From Sva-07 sp963707515 (lineage in GTDB: Bacteria > Actinomycetota > Acidimicrobiia > Acidimicrobiales > Ilumatobacteraceae): a stretch of 64,000 nucleotides of DNA. The stretch spans positions 1,612,001 through 1,676,000 of the forward strand of contig CAVPQI010000001.1 of NCBI GenBank assembly GCA_963707515.1, in the 5' to 3' direction. Position 1 is the stretch's first letter. Every line of letters begins with the position of its first letter. Positions 44,200-52,448 of the stretch are shown here, one piece after another. Both the position numbers and the translations under genes were made by a program. Below the pieces are notes generated by a model. That model was not told the origin of the DNA, did no database searches, and worked only from the letters and a program-made list of their open reading frames with translations.

Positions 44200-45041
44200 C
44201 GACGCCTGGGGCGACGGCGACCGCGCCGGCGCGGTGGCTACGCCAGTCCGAAGGCCTGGAACGGCAGCTGGCGCCGGTGTCCGACCTGCTGTTCGATGCT
44301 GCGGCACTGCGGCCCGGCGAACGGGTGCTCGACGTCGGGTGCGGCACCGGTCCCACCACCCGCCAGGCCGCCGAGCTCGTGGGTCCCACCGGCGCAGTGA
44401 CCGGCCTCGACATCGCCGCCGAACTGTTGGACGCCGCGGCGTCCGTGCCGCCCGATGACGGCGCGGCGGCGATCCGTTGGGAGCACGCCGACGCCGTCGA
44501 GTGGACGCCCCCGGCCGACGCGTTCGACGTCGTCATCAGCCGCTTCGGGGTGATGTTCTTCACCGACCCGGCGACGGCGTTCGGCCACCTGGCGACGGCG
44601 ACCGCCGATGGCGGCCGGTTGGCGATGGCGGTGTGGGCTCGCCGCGACCTCTCACCGCTGTTCGAGGTGCCGCTGCAGGCTGTCCTCGAGGTCCGCCGCT
44701 CCCGCGGGCTGGCCGACCCCGAGTCGCTCCCCCGCGATGGCGGACCGTTCTCGCTCGGCGACATCGACGCCACCCGGGTGTTGCTCGACGCCGCCGGATG
44801 GACGGCGTTCGAGGCCCACGTGCACGACGTCGACCTGCTGATGGGCGGCGGGCTCGACCCCGTCGCTGCGGCGGCCACGAGCACCGACTTCGGTCCCACC
44901 CGCGTCGCCCTGGACGGCCTCGGTCCCGAGCTCCAGGCCGAGGCGATCGATGCCGTGGCGCATCGCTACGGCGATCATCTCGACGACGCCGGGCGGGTCG
45001 TGCTCGCCGGCCGGGTGATCGTCGTGACGGCGCGGCGCTGA
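44177..45041 (+). CDS. Class I SAM-dependent methyltransferase, probable frameshift
   Basis: A GTG at 44177 (VPTDPPTDDAWGDGDRAGAV) overlaps the end of the oxygenase gene and gives a start typical of ubiquinone/menaquinone-type methyltransferases. The SAM fold (ERVLDVGCGTGPTTRQAAEL; DVVISRFGVMFFTDPATAFG) is in another frame. One extra G in the run near 44235 links them; repaired length is 287 residues. Otherwise the frame open from 44073 would overlap the previous gene by over 120 bases. Substrate unknown. It is likely co-transcribed with the oxygenase and convergent with kup. Confidence 0.78.
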
Positions 45042-45046
45042 CGCCG

Positions 45047-46915
45047 TCAGATCTCGACGAACGAGCCGATCTCGAACACCCGGTCGGCCGGCAGGGAGAA
45101 GAACCGGGCGGCACTCGAGGCGCTGCGGTTGAGGGCGATGAACAGCCGCTCGCGCAGCGGGTTCATCCCGGTCCCACGGGTCGCCCGGACCGACTCGCGG
45201 CCGAGGAAGTATGTCGCCGAGGCGGGGTTGAAGTGGGCGCCACCGAGGTCGATCTCGCCGAGCGCGGCCGGCACGTCCGGGTCGTCGAGGAACCCGAAGC
45301 GCAGGTCGACCTGCAAGATGCCCGGCCCGACCCTGCGGATCTCGGCACGGTCTGCGGCGGCGACACGGGGCACGTCGAGCGTCGACACCGACACGAGCAG
45401 GGTCAGCTGGTGCAGCACGTGGTTGTGCCGCAGGTTGAGGATCAGCGCCGGCGGTGCCGCACCGGCGTCTTTGAACATGTACACCGCGACCCCGGGGACG
45501 CGGGCGGCGTGCGTGGCCACCGCTTCGTGCACGACGACGTCGACCGGGCGCTCCCCGCGATGGATGAGGTCGGCGACGATCTGGCGGCCGCGCCGCCAGG
45601 TGGTCATCAACGTGACCAGGGCAACCGCAACGACGAGCGGGAACCACCCGCCGGCGACGACCTTGGAGAGGTTGGCGGAGAAGAACGCCGTGTCGACGAC
45701 GAGGAGCGGCACGCAGACGGCGAGGGCATGACCGGTCGACCAGTTCCACCGCTGACGGGCCACGCGGTAGAAGAGCAGCGTCGTGATCAGCATCGTCATC
45801 GTCACGGCGATCCCGTACGCCGAGGCGAGGTTGCTGGAGGTGCGGAACCCGACCACCAGGCCGACGCAGCCGATCATCAACCCCCAGTTGACGACCGGGA
45901 TGTAGATCTGGCCGATGTGTTGTTGCGACGTGTGCACGATGCGGACGCGTGGCAGGTAGTCGAGCTGGACCGCCTGGGCGGTCAGCGAGAAGGCGCCGGA
46001 GATCAGCGCCTGGGAGGCGATCACCGTGGCCCCGGTGGCGAGGATCGCCAACGGCAGCACCGCCCACGATGGGGCCATCCGGTAGAACGGACTCTCGGCG
46101 GCCCCGGGATCGGCGACGAGCAGGGCGGCCTGACCGAAGTAGTTGAGCAGCAGTGCCGGCAGCACGAGCACGTACCAACTCCACTGGATCGGCGTGCGAC
46201 CGAAGTGCCCCATGTCGGCGTACAGCGCTTCGCCGCCGGTGACGACGAGGAAATCGAGCCGAGCGAGACGAATGCCTTGATCGGCTCGTCGACGAAGAAG
46301 TCGACGGCATAGGTCGGCGACACGGCCTTCAGCACTGCCGGATGGTCGAGCACCTGACGTAGGCCGAGCACACCGAGCACCCCGAACCAGACGAGCATGA
46401 CCGGGGCGAAGACCGTCGAGATGCCGCGCCGTGCCGTGCCGCTGCACGGCGAAGAGGGCGACGAGGATGGCGATCGACACCGGGATGACGAGTCCGTCGA
46501 ACGCGGTGCTGGCGACCTCGAATCCTTCGACGGCGCTGAGCACCGAGATCGCCGGCGTGATCAGTCCGTCGCCGTAGAGCAGCGCGGTGCCGAACACACC
46601 GAGCGTGACGGCGACGGCGAGCACACCGGTCGCTCGTCCCTTCGATGGGACGATCAGCGCAGTGAGAGCGAGGATGCCACCCTCACGGTGGTTGTCGGCG
46701 CGCATCACCAGCGCCAGGTACTTGATCGAGATGACAATGATCAGCGCCCAGAAGACGATCGAGGCGACGCCATAGGCGTTCTCGGCGTTGACGGCGAGGT
46801 CGGCGTGGTCGAAGCTCTCGCGGATCGCGTACAGCGGACTCGTGCCGATGTCCCCGTAGACGATGCCCAGCGCACCGAACGCCAGGGCGACCGTGCCGGC
46901 CGGGGTTTCCGTCAC
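45047..46915 (-). CDS. kup: Kup-type low-affinity potassium transporter, two compensating frameshifts
   Basis: Potassium/proton symporter of the KUP/HAK family, 622 residues, with 12 or so helices and a hydrophilic C-terminal domain. Family motifs: FGALGIVYGDIGTSPLYAIR (residues 13-32), ADNHREGGILALTALI, GDGLITPAISVLSAVEGFEV and VTGGEALYADMGHFGRTPIQ. Between about 46423 and 46253 the open frame encodes Arg-rich nonsense, while the true helix (VMLVWFGVLGVLGLRQVLDH, then AVDFFVDEPIKAFVSLGS) is in another frame. An extra base near 46423 and a missing one near 46253 cancel out, so the overall frame stays open. Same strand and 13 bp upstream is the end of the MscS-like gene. Confidence 0.9.
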   Translation of the reverse strand: MTETPAGTVALAFGALGIVYGDIGTSPLYAIRESFDHADLAVNAENAYGVASIVFWALIIVISIKYLALVMRADNHREGGILALTALIVPSKGRATGVLAVAVTLGVFGTALLYGDGLITPAISVLSAVEGFEVASTAFDGLVIPVSIAILVALFAVQRHGTARHLDGLRPGHARLVRGARCARPTSGARPSGSAEGRVADLCRRLLRRRADQGIRLARLDFLVVTGGEALYADMGHFGRTPIQWSWYVLVLPALLLNYFGQAALLVADPGAAESPFYRMAPSWAVLPLAILATGATVIASQALISGAFSLTAQAVQLDYLPRVRIVHTSQQHIGQIYIPVVNWGLMIGCVGLVVGFRTSSNLASAYGIAVTMTMLITTLLFYRVARQRWNWSTGHALAVCVPLLVVDTAFFSANLSKVVAGGWFPLVVAVALVTLMTTWRRGRQIVADLIHRGERPVDVVVHEAVATHAARVPGVAVYMFKDAGAAPPALILNLRHNHVLHQLTLLVSVSTLDVPRVAAADRAEIRRVGPGILQVDLRFGFLDDPDVPAALGEIDLGGAHFNPASATYFLGRESVRATRGTGMNPLRERLFIALNRSASSAARFFSLPADRVFEIGSFVEI

Positions 46916-46928
46916 CCGACGGATTGAA

Positions 46929-47780
46929 TCACCGATCGAGGAGGCGGGCGCGCACGAGATCGGCTTCCGGTCCGCTGAGCGGCCGGTTCGTCTTCACCCG
47001 CACGGTGACCGTGCTCGTCTCGGGGTCCGTGGCAACGTCGGACGCGCCGCGCTCGACGTCGTCGAGGTCCGGCTCGTGCGTCTCGATGTCGCGGAGGAAC
47101 ACGACGCCGGTGAGACCGACGTCGTTCGACGAGCGGGCCAGCCGGTCCGCTGCGGCGACCTCGTCGGCTACCGCCCAGTCGTCGACGGGGACCGCGATGT
47201 TGCTCACGGCGGGGAGCTGCGAGAGGTTGGTGACCGCCTCGACGGCAGCGTGACCGGCGTGCCAGGTCGAGCCGTCACGGGTGCGCAGACGCACGGAGGC
47301 CGTGCCGATGTAGTCGACGGTGCCACGGACCTCGTTGCCGCCGACACGCAGCACCACCTCGTCGCCCGCCGCGTAGCGGTCCTCGAGGAGGGCGCGGGTA
47401 CCGGCGAGGAGGTCCTTGACGAGGTCTTGGCCACTGAGTGCGATCGCCACACCGACGAACCCGGCACTGGAGATGACGAACAGGAGGTCGACACCGACGC
47501 GCTCGAGGGCGAGGAAGGTGCAGGCGGCGAAGATCGTCACGGTGACGAGGTGACCGAGCATCCGCGCCACGGCATCGGCGCGTTGGCGGCGACGAGCGTC
47601 GGCCTGGCCGTTGTCGCCCAGCCGATCGAGGCGTGCCCGCCAGCTCCCCTGGGAGCGCTGGGCGCGGCGGACGCCGCGCCGGGTGAGTGTGCGGATCGTC
47701 CGGCGAGCGACCCACGAGCCGGTGAAGGCGACGGGGAGGAGGACGAGGACTTCAGAAGTGGCGGTGAACCAGGAGGTCAT
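46929..47780 (-). CDS. MscS-family mechanosensitive channel
   Basis: 283 residues. Two or three N-terminal helices, then the pore-lining segment (VISSAGFVGVAIALSGQDLV) and the conserved beta domain (GDEVVLRVGGNEVRGTVDYI, GTASVRLRTRDGSTWHAGHA) of small-conductance channels that release solutes on hypo-osmotic shock. The C-terminal region is divergent. Encoded directly upstream of kup on the same strand, so potassium uptake and osmotic release may be co-expressed. Confidence 0.88.
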   Translation of the reverse strand: MTSWFTATSEVLVLLPVAFTGSWVARRTIRTLTRRGVRRAQRSQGSWRARLDRLGDNGQADARRRQRADAVARMLGHLVTVTIFAACTFLALERVGVDLLFVISSAGFVGVAIALSGQDLVKDLLAGTRALLEDRYAAGDEVVLRVGGNEVRGTVDYIGTASVRLRTRDGSTWHAGHAAVEAVTNLSQLPAVSNIAVPVDDWAVADEVAAADRLARSSNDVGLTGVVFLRDIETHEPDLDDVERGASDVATDPETSTVTVRVKTNRPLSGPEADLVRARLLDR

Positions 47781-48006
47781 GGAGATGTGCGTTTCGGTGT
47801 GTTTCGTGCGTTTCGGATGGAGCTCGGCGGGCCGACCGGTGCGTCCGGCCGATCATCGAAAATATGACGATTCGATGACGAAGTTCATCCTCGCACCGGC
47901 GCACGGGGAAGCGACGTCGCCCACCCGGTTCGACACGTGACATCGCTCACGCGGCCGTCGCGACAGCTCGTCACGGCGCCCGGCGCAGCGGCGGTAGCGT
48001 GCGCGC

Positions 48007-48492
48007 GTGAAACGCTCGGACCGTTCGCATCGGACCCTGCTCGGCTGGCGTGAGTGGGTGGCGTTGCCCGACTGGCAGGTCGATCACCTGAAGGCAAAGA
48101 TCGACACCGGGGCGCGCACGTCGTCGATGCACGCCTTCGATCTGCACTGGCTGGATCGCGACGGCGAGCCATGGGTGCGCTTCGAGGTCCACCCGTGGCA
48201 GCGCTCGACCGACGACGCCCGAATCGTCGAGGCCGCCGTCGTCGGCACACGCGACATCCGCAGTTCGTCGGGTGACGTCGAGCACCGGCCCGTGGTGCGG
48301 GCGACCGTCGTCCTCGCCGGGGTCGCCGTGCCGGCCGAGGTCACGTTGACCCGCCGCGACGAGATGGGCTTCCGCATGCTGATCGGCCGCGAGGCGCTGC
48401 GGCGTCGGTTCATCGTCGATCCCGGCCTGTCGTATGCCGGCGGCCGGCCGCCGCGCGAGGTGCGTCGACGTAACCGGGGGTTCGAACCGTGA
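48007..48492 (+). CDS. RimB-like retropepsin-type peptidase (Zn_protease family, PF05618)
   Basis: 161 residues. The family's signature DTGART is present in KAKIDTGARTSSMHAFDLHW, like the catalytic Asp-Thr-Gly of retropepsins, plus the late MLIGREALRRRFIVDP. Family members lie beside rimK, and in Pseudomonas RimB removes the glutamate residues that RimK adds to ribosomal protein S6. Here the stop overlaps the rimK start (ATGA), so both are translated together. Confidence 0.85.
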   Translation: MKRSDRSHRTLLGWREWVALPDWQVDHLKAKIDTGARTSSMHAFDLHWLDRDGEPWVRFEVHPWQRSTDDARIVEAAVVGTRDIRSSSGDVEHRPVVRATVVLAGVAVPAEVTLTRRDEMGFRMLIGREALRRRFIVDPGLSYAGGRPPREVRRRNRGFEP

Positions 48493-49685
48493 AGCTGGCG
48501 TTGCTCTCGCGGGCTCCGCGGGCGTACAGCACGCAGCGTCTGCGGATGGCGGCGATCGACCGCGGCCACACGTGCAAGGTGCTCGACACGCTGCGCTTCG
48601 CCATCGACCTGTCCCGCGAGGAACCCGACCTGCAGTACCGCGGCAAGCCGCTGTCGGACTACGACGCCATCGTGCCGCGCATCGGGGCGTCGATCACCTA
48701 CTTCGGTTCCGCCGTCGTCCGCCAGTTCGAGCAGATGGACGTGTTCACGCCGAACACCGCCACCGGCATCACCAACTCGCGCGACAAGTTGCGGGCGATC
48801 CAGATCCTGTCGCGGCACGACATCGGCATGCCGCGCACGGCGTTCGTCCGCGACCGCAAGGACGTGCTGCCGGCGATCGAGCGGGTCGGCGGCGCGCCCG
48901 TCGTCATCAAGCTGCTCGAGGGGACCCAGGGCATCGGCGTGATCCTGGCGCCCGACAAGAAGGTCGCCGAAGCGATCATCGAGACGCTGCACACGACCCG
49001 CCAGAACGTGCTCATCCAGCAGTACGTCGCCGAGAGCCGCGGCCGCGACATTCGGGCGCTCGTCGTCGGTGACCGGGTGGTGGCGGCGATGCGGCGCACC
49101 GCGCAGGGCGACGAGTTCCGTTCCAACGTCCATCGCGGCGGCAGCGTCGAGGGTGTGACGCTCGAGCCGGCGTACGAGCGGACCGCCGTGCGCGCCGCCC
49201 AGATCATGGGCCTGCGGGTCGCCGGCGTCGACATGCTCGAAGGTCTCGACGGGCCGCTGGTGATGGAGGTCAACTCGTCGCCCGGGCTGGAGGGGATCGA
49301 GCAGGCGACCGGCCTCGACGTCGCCGGTGCGATCATCGACCACGTCGACAACCAGGTCGCCTTCCCCGAGCTCGACGTGCGCCAGCGGCTCTCGATCAGC
49401 ACGGGCTACGGCGTCGCCGAGCTGCTGGTGCGCGAGGACGGCGAGTTCGTCGGCAAGACGCTGCGCGAGACCGGCCTGCGCGACCGCGACATCACGGTGC
49501 TCACGCTGCACCGCGACACCGAGGTCATCCCCAACCCCCGCGAGGCTCGCAAGCTCGAGGCCAACGACCGGCTGCTGTGCTTCGGCAACCTCGAGGAGAT
49601 GCGTGACATGATCCCCGCTCGCCGTCGCCGGCGGGCGCGAGTCCGCAAGCTGCCCGAGAACCCGCTGCCCGACGACCCGGGCTGA
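48489..49685 (+). CDS. rimK: RimK-type ATP-grasp glutamate ligase fused to a TrkA_C/RCK_C domain
   Basis: 398 residues, about 100 more than standard RimK. Residues 1 to about 290 are a complete RimK: MKLALLSRAPRAYSTQRLRM, the RIGASITYFGSAVVRQFEQM segment, ATP-grasp motifs (VVIKLLEGTQGIGVILA, FRSNVHRGGSVEGV) and VMEVNSSPGLEGIEQATG with the metal-binding Glu/Asn. RimK adds glutamates to ribosomal protein S6 or makes related alpha-glutamyl peptides. Residues about 310-390 resemble TrkA_C/RCK_C domains, which gate potassium transporters by binding a ligand (GVAELLVREDGEFVGKTLRE, LEANDRLLCFGNLEEM). Near the kup and MscS genes the domain could tie ligase activity to potassium or nucleotide signalling (inference). 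Confidence 0.85.
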   Translation: MKLALLSRAPRAYSTQRLRMAAIDRGHTCKVLDTLRFAIDLSREEPDLQYRGKPLSDYDAIVPRIGASITYFGSAVVRQFEQMDVFTPNTATGITNSRDKLRAIQILSRHDIGMPRTAFVRDRKDVLPAIERVGGAPVVIKLLEGTQGIGVILAPDKKVAEAIIETLHTTRQNVLIQQYVAESRGRDIRALVVGDRVVAAMRRTAQGDEFRSNVHRGGSVEGVTLEPAYERTAVRAAQIMGLRVAGVDMLEGLDGPLVMEVNSSPGLEGIEQATGLDVAGAIIDHVDNQVAFPELDVRQRLSISTGYGVAELLVREDGEFVGKTLRETGLRDRDITVLTLHRDTEVIPNPREARKLEANDRLLCFGNLEEMRDMIPARRRRRARVRKLPENPLPDDPG

Positions 49686-49717
49686 CCCGCCGGTTCGCCG
49701 CACGGTACCGTCGCGTC

Positions 49718-50959
49718 GTGGACCGACCTGTCGTGGACCAGCACGTCGGGCTCGACGACATCCGTGCGGCACGCCGCGCGATCGGTGACGTCGCCCGGCG
49801 CACACCGGTGCTGTCGTCGGTCGCCTTGTCCGAGCGCGTCGGCGGTGAGGTGGTGTTGAAGGCGGAGAGCTTGCAGCGCACCGGTTCGTTCAAGCTGCGC
49901 GGGGCGATGAACAAGGTCGCCTCGCTCGGTGAGGCGGCGGGACGCGGCGTGACCACCGGCAGTGCCGGCAACCACGCCCAGGCGCTGGCGTTCGCCGCCC
50001 GCCACGTCGGCGTGCCGTGTTCGATCTTCGTGCCGGCCGGTGCCCCGATCACCAAGGTCGAGGAGTCGAAGCGGTGGGGTGCGACCGTCGTCGAGGGTGG
50101 CGCCGACCTGAAGGCGGCCGTCGCCGCCGCCGAGGCCTGCGCCGCCGAGACCGGGATGACCTACTGCGCCCCGTTCGACGACCCGGTGGTGATCGCCGGG
50201 CAGGGCACCGTCGGGCTCGAGGTGGTCGAGGACCTCCCCGACGTCTCGACGATCGTCGTCCCGGTCGGTGGTGGCGGGCTGGCCAGCGGGCTGGCGATCG
50301 CCGTCAAGTCGCAGCTCCCCGATGTGCGCATCGTCGGCGTGCAGGCGTCGGTCTGCGCCCCGTACGCCGGTGGCCGCCCTGCCGACGGGCCGGTGCTGAC
50401 GCTCGCCGACGGCATCGCCGTCAAGTACCCCGGCGCGATCACCGGGCCGCTCGTCGCCGCGTGGATCGACGAGATCGTGACCGTCGACGAGGACGCCGTC
50501 GCCGACGCGATGGTCCTGCTGATGGATCGCAGCAAGCTCTACGTCGAGGGCACGGGCGCGGTCGGGGTGGCGGCGCTGATGTCCGGGGTGATCGAGCCGA
50601 CCGGCACCGGCACGACGTGCATCATCGTGTCGGGCGGCAACGTCGACCTCGGCGTCGTGCCGAGCTTGATCCGCCGCCACGAGAACGCCCAGGGTCGGCG
50701 TCTGTCGATCGTCGCCCGCATCGACGACCGCCCCGGCAGCCTGGCCCGCCTCCTGTCGGTGTTCGCCGACGGCGGCGCCGACCTGATCGAGGTCGAGCAC
50801 ATCCGCGAGGGTCTCGACCTCCACGTGCGCGAGACTGGGATCCGGGCCACGTTCGAGGTGCGCAACCGCGAGCAGGCGGCGGCGCTGATCGACGCGGCGA
50901 GGTCGGCGGGCTACGACCTCCAGTCGGGGCGACTGGAATTCCTACCTACTGGTCGGTAG
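49718..50959 (+). CDS. ilvA: Threonine ammonia-lyase with C-terminal ACT domain
   Basis: PLP enzyme converting threonine to 2-oxobutanoate, the first step to isoleucine, or catabolic when the ACT domain differs. 413 residues from GTG 49718. PLP-Lys in SLQRTGSFKLRGAMNKV, the phosphate-binding PVGGGGLASGLA and the ACT domain at about 330-405 (SIVARIDDRPGSLARLLSVF; IEVEHIREGLDLHVRETGIR). A single ACT of this type is found in the shorter regulated and catabolic enzymes. The last codons overlap an operator-like palindrome serving the next gene. Confidence 0.9.
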   Translation: MDRPVVDQHVGLDDIRAARRAIGDVARRTPVLSSVALSERVGGEVVLKAESLQRTGSFKLRGAMNKVASLGEAAGRGVTTGSAGNHAQALAFAARHVGVPCSIFVPAGAPITKVEESKRWGATVVEGGADLKAAVAAAEACAAETGMTYCAPFDDPVVIAGQGTVGLEVVEDLPDVSTIVVPVGGGGLASGLAIAVKSQLPDVRIVGVQASVCAPYAGGRPADGPVLTLADGIAVKYPGAITGPLVAAWIDEIVTVDEDAVADAMVLLMDRSKLYVEGTGAVGVAALMSGVIEPTGTGTTCIIVSGGNVDLGVVPSLIRRHENAQGRRLSIVARIDDRPGSLARLLSVFADGGADLIEVEHIREGLDLHVRETGIRATFEVRNREQAAALIDAARSAGYDLQSGRLEFLPTGR

Positions 50960-50960
50960 G
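50941..50960. promoter_or_regulatory. TetR-operator-like palindrome upstream of the acyl-ACP desaturase
   Basis: CCTACC-N8-GGTAGG, a perfect 6-bp inverted repeat covering the ilvA stop and ending 9 bp before the desaturase GTG. Such palindromes are typical TetR-family sites in actinobacterial lipid genes. A TAGGCT at its right end could be a -10 element; no regulator gene is adjacent. Confidence 0.5.
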
Positions 50961-50969
50961 CTGAGCGCC

Positions 50970-51887
50970 GTGCGTGAAACCGATTTGCTCCACGAACTCA
51001 CACCCGTGGCGGAGTCGTTGCTCGAACGGCACCTGGCGGCCTCCAAGGAGTGGTTCCCCCACGAATACGTCCCGTATTCACGAGGCCGCGACCACGTCCC
51101 CGGTGAGGAATGGACGCCCGACGACGCCGACCTCGGCGGCTTCGAGATCGGTCCCGAGATTCGCAGCGCACTGCTGGTCAACCTGCTCACCGAGGACAAC
51201 CTGCCGTACTACTTCCGCTCCGTCGAGCGGATGTTCGGCTCCGACGGTGCGTGGGGCACCTGGGTGCGGCGCTGGACCGCCGAGGAGGGTCGCCACTCGA
51301 TGGCGATCTACGGCTACCTGATGACCACCCGCGCCATCGATCCGGTCGAGCTCGAGCGCTCCCGCATGGCCCAGGTCTCGGGCGGTCAGACACCGGACCC
51401 GCCGTTGCACGAGGGGTTCATCTACCTCGCCCTGCAGGAGCTGGCGACGCGCATCTCGCACCGCAACACCGGCGCCCTGCTCGGCGACCCGGTCGGGTAC
51501 GAGGTGATGAAGCGTGTCGGCAGCGACGAGAACCTCCATCAGTTGTTCTACCGCGACCTCGCCGCAGCGGCGTTCGAGGCCGATCCGAACACGATGATGA
51601 TCGCCCTCGAACGTCAGGTCCGGACGTTCGCGATGCCCGGCGTCGGGATCCCCGGGTTCGACCGTCACGCGGCGCTGATCGCCCGCGCCGGCATCTACGA
51701 CCTGCAGATCCACCACGACCAGATCCTCGCACCCGTCGTCCTGCGGCAGTGGGACGCGGCGAACATCTCCGGACTCTCCGGCGAGGGTGCCGTCGCCCAG
51801 GAGCGGCTGATGAAGCGGCTGGCGACGAGCGAGCGAGTTGCTCGCCGCTACGCCGAACGGCGCGAGGCCGCACTCACCTCCGCGTGA
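50970..51887 (+). CDS. Acyl-ACP desaturase (ferritin-like diiron type)
   Basis: 305 residues from GTG 50970. Stearoyl-ACP desaturase family, introducing a double bond into ACP-bound fatty acids using a diiron centre. Iron ligands are in TAEEGRHSMAIYGYLMTTRA and GSDENLHQLFYRDLAAAAF (the two E-E/D-x-x-H helices). Nearest characterised relatives are the DesA1/DesA2-type soluble desaturases of mycobacteria. It begins a run with thpR, a fadD-like ligase and a kinase, all on the plus strand. Confidence 0.9.
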   Translation: MRETDLLHELTPVAESLLERHLAASKEWFPHEYVPYSRGRDHVPGEEWTPDDADLGGFEIGPEIRSALLVNLLTEDNLPYYFRSVERMFGSDGAWGTWVRRWTAEEGRHSMAIYGYLMTTRAIDPVELERSRMAQVSGGQTPDPPLHEGFIYLALQELATRISHRNTGALLGDPVGYEVMKRVGSDENLHQLFYRDLAAAAFEADPNTMMIALERQVRTFAMPGVGIPGFDRHAALIARAGIYDLQIHHDQILAPVVLRQWDAANISGLSGEGAVAQERLMKRLATSERVARRYAERREAALTSA

Positions 51888-52381
51888 CCCGGCTGTTCGT
51901 CGCGGTCTGGCCACCCGACGAGCTGATCGAGGCGTTGTCCGACCTCGAACGTCCGCACGACCAGGGCGTGCGTTGGCTGCCGACGGAGAACCTGCACGTC
52001 ACGTTGCGGTTCCTCGGTGACGCCGACGAGGACGAGGTCGCCGACGCACTGACGACGGCGACGTGGCGGCCGACGACGGCGCGGGTCGGACCGGCGGTCG
52101 ACGCCCTCGGTGACCACTCGCTGGTGTTGCCGGTCGACGGGGTCGACGACCTCGCCGCCACGGCGTCGCGGGCGACCAAGGCTCTCGGCAGCGCCCCCGA
52201 GCGGCGCCGCTACCACGGCCATCTGACCGTCGCCCGGTTGGCGCGGCGTGCCCGGCCGGCGCGTGCGCTCGGGTTGCGGTTCGCGGCGAGCTTCGAGGTC
52301 ACCGAGGTGGCGCTCGTCGCCAGCACGCTGACCCCAGAGGGCGCCCGCTACGAGACGATCACCACCTGGCCCGCGCACTGA
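51884..52381 (+). CDS. thpR: RNA 2',3'-cyclic phosphodiesterase (ThpR/LigT)
   Basis: 165 residues; the GTG at 51884 overlaps the desaturase stop (GTGA). The 2H-phosphoesterase motifs are NLHVTLRFLG and HGHLTVARLA, both HxT. Members hydrolyse 2',3'-cyclic phosphates or ligate tRNA halves in vitro; the cellular substrate is rarely known. It is probably just co-transcribed with the desaturase. Confidence 0.88.
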   Translation: MTRLFVAVWPPDELIEALSDLERPHDQGVRWLPTENLHVTLRFLGDADEDEVADALTTATWRPTTARVGPAVDALGDHSLVLPVDGVDDLAATASRATKALGSAPERRRYHGHLTVARLARRARPARALGLRFAASFEVTEVALVASTLTPEGARYETITTWPAH

Positions 52382-52390
52382 GCGTCACAT

Positions 52391-52407
52391 CAGGGGTCAG
52401 ACCCCTG
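52391..52407 (+). terminator. Short hairpin after thpR
   Basis: CAGGGGT-CAG-ACCCCTG, a 7-bp stem with a 3-base loop, 9 bases after the thpR stop and followed by TTGTAA. It may terminate the desaturase-thpR transcript. A second imperfect inverted repeat (TTGTAAC ... GTTGCTACAA) continues to the fadD start. Confidence 0.5.
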
Positions 52408-52448
52408 TTGTAACGCTCGGTGGCAGCCGAGTTGCTACAAATGGCGCC

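Noticed and set aside
46253..46423. An Arg-rich insertion domain in Kup
   Set aside because: The stretch is an out-of-frame reading between two compensating indels; the family helix is present in another frame.
47781..48006. A gene between mscS and the RimB-like gene
   Set aside because: Short frames there lack ribosome-binding sites and protein-like composition; this is a divergent promoter region with nothing else visible.
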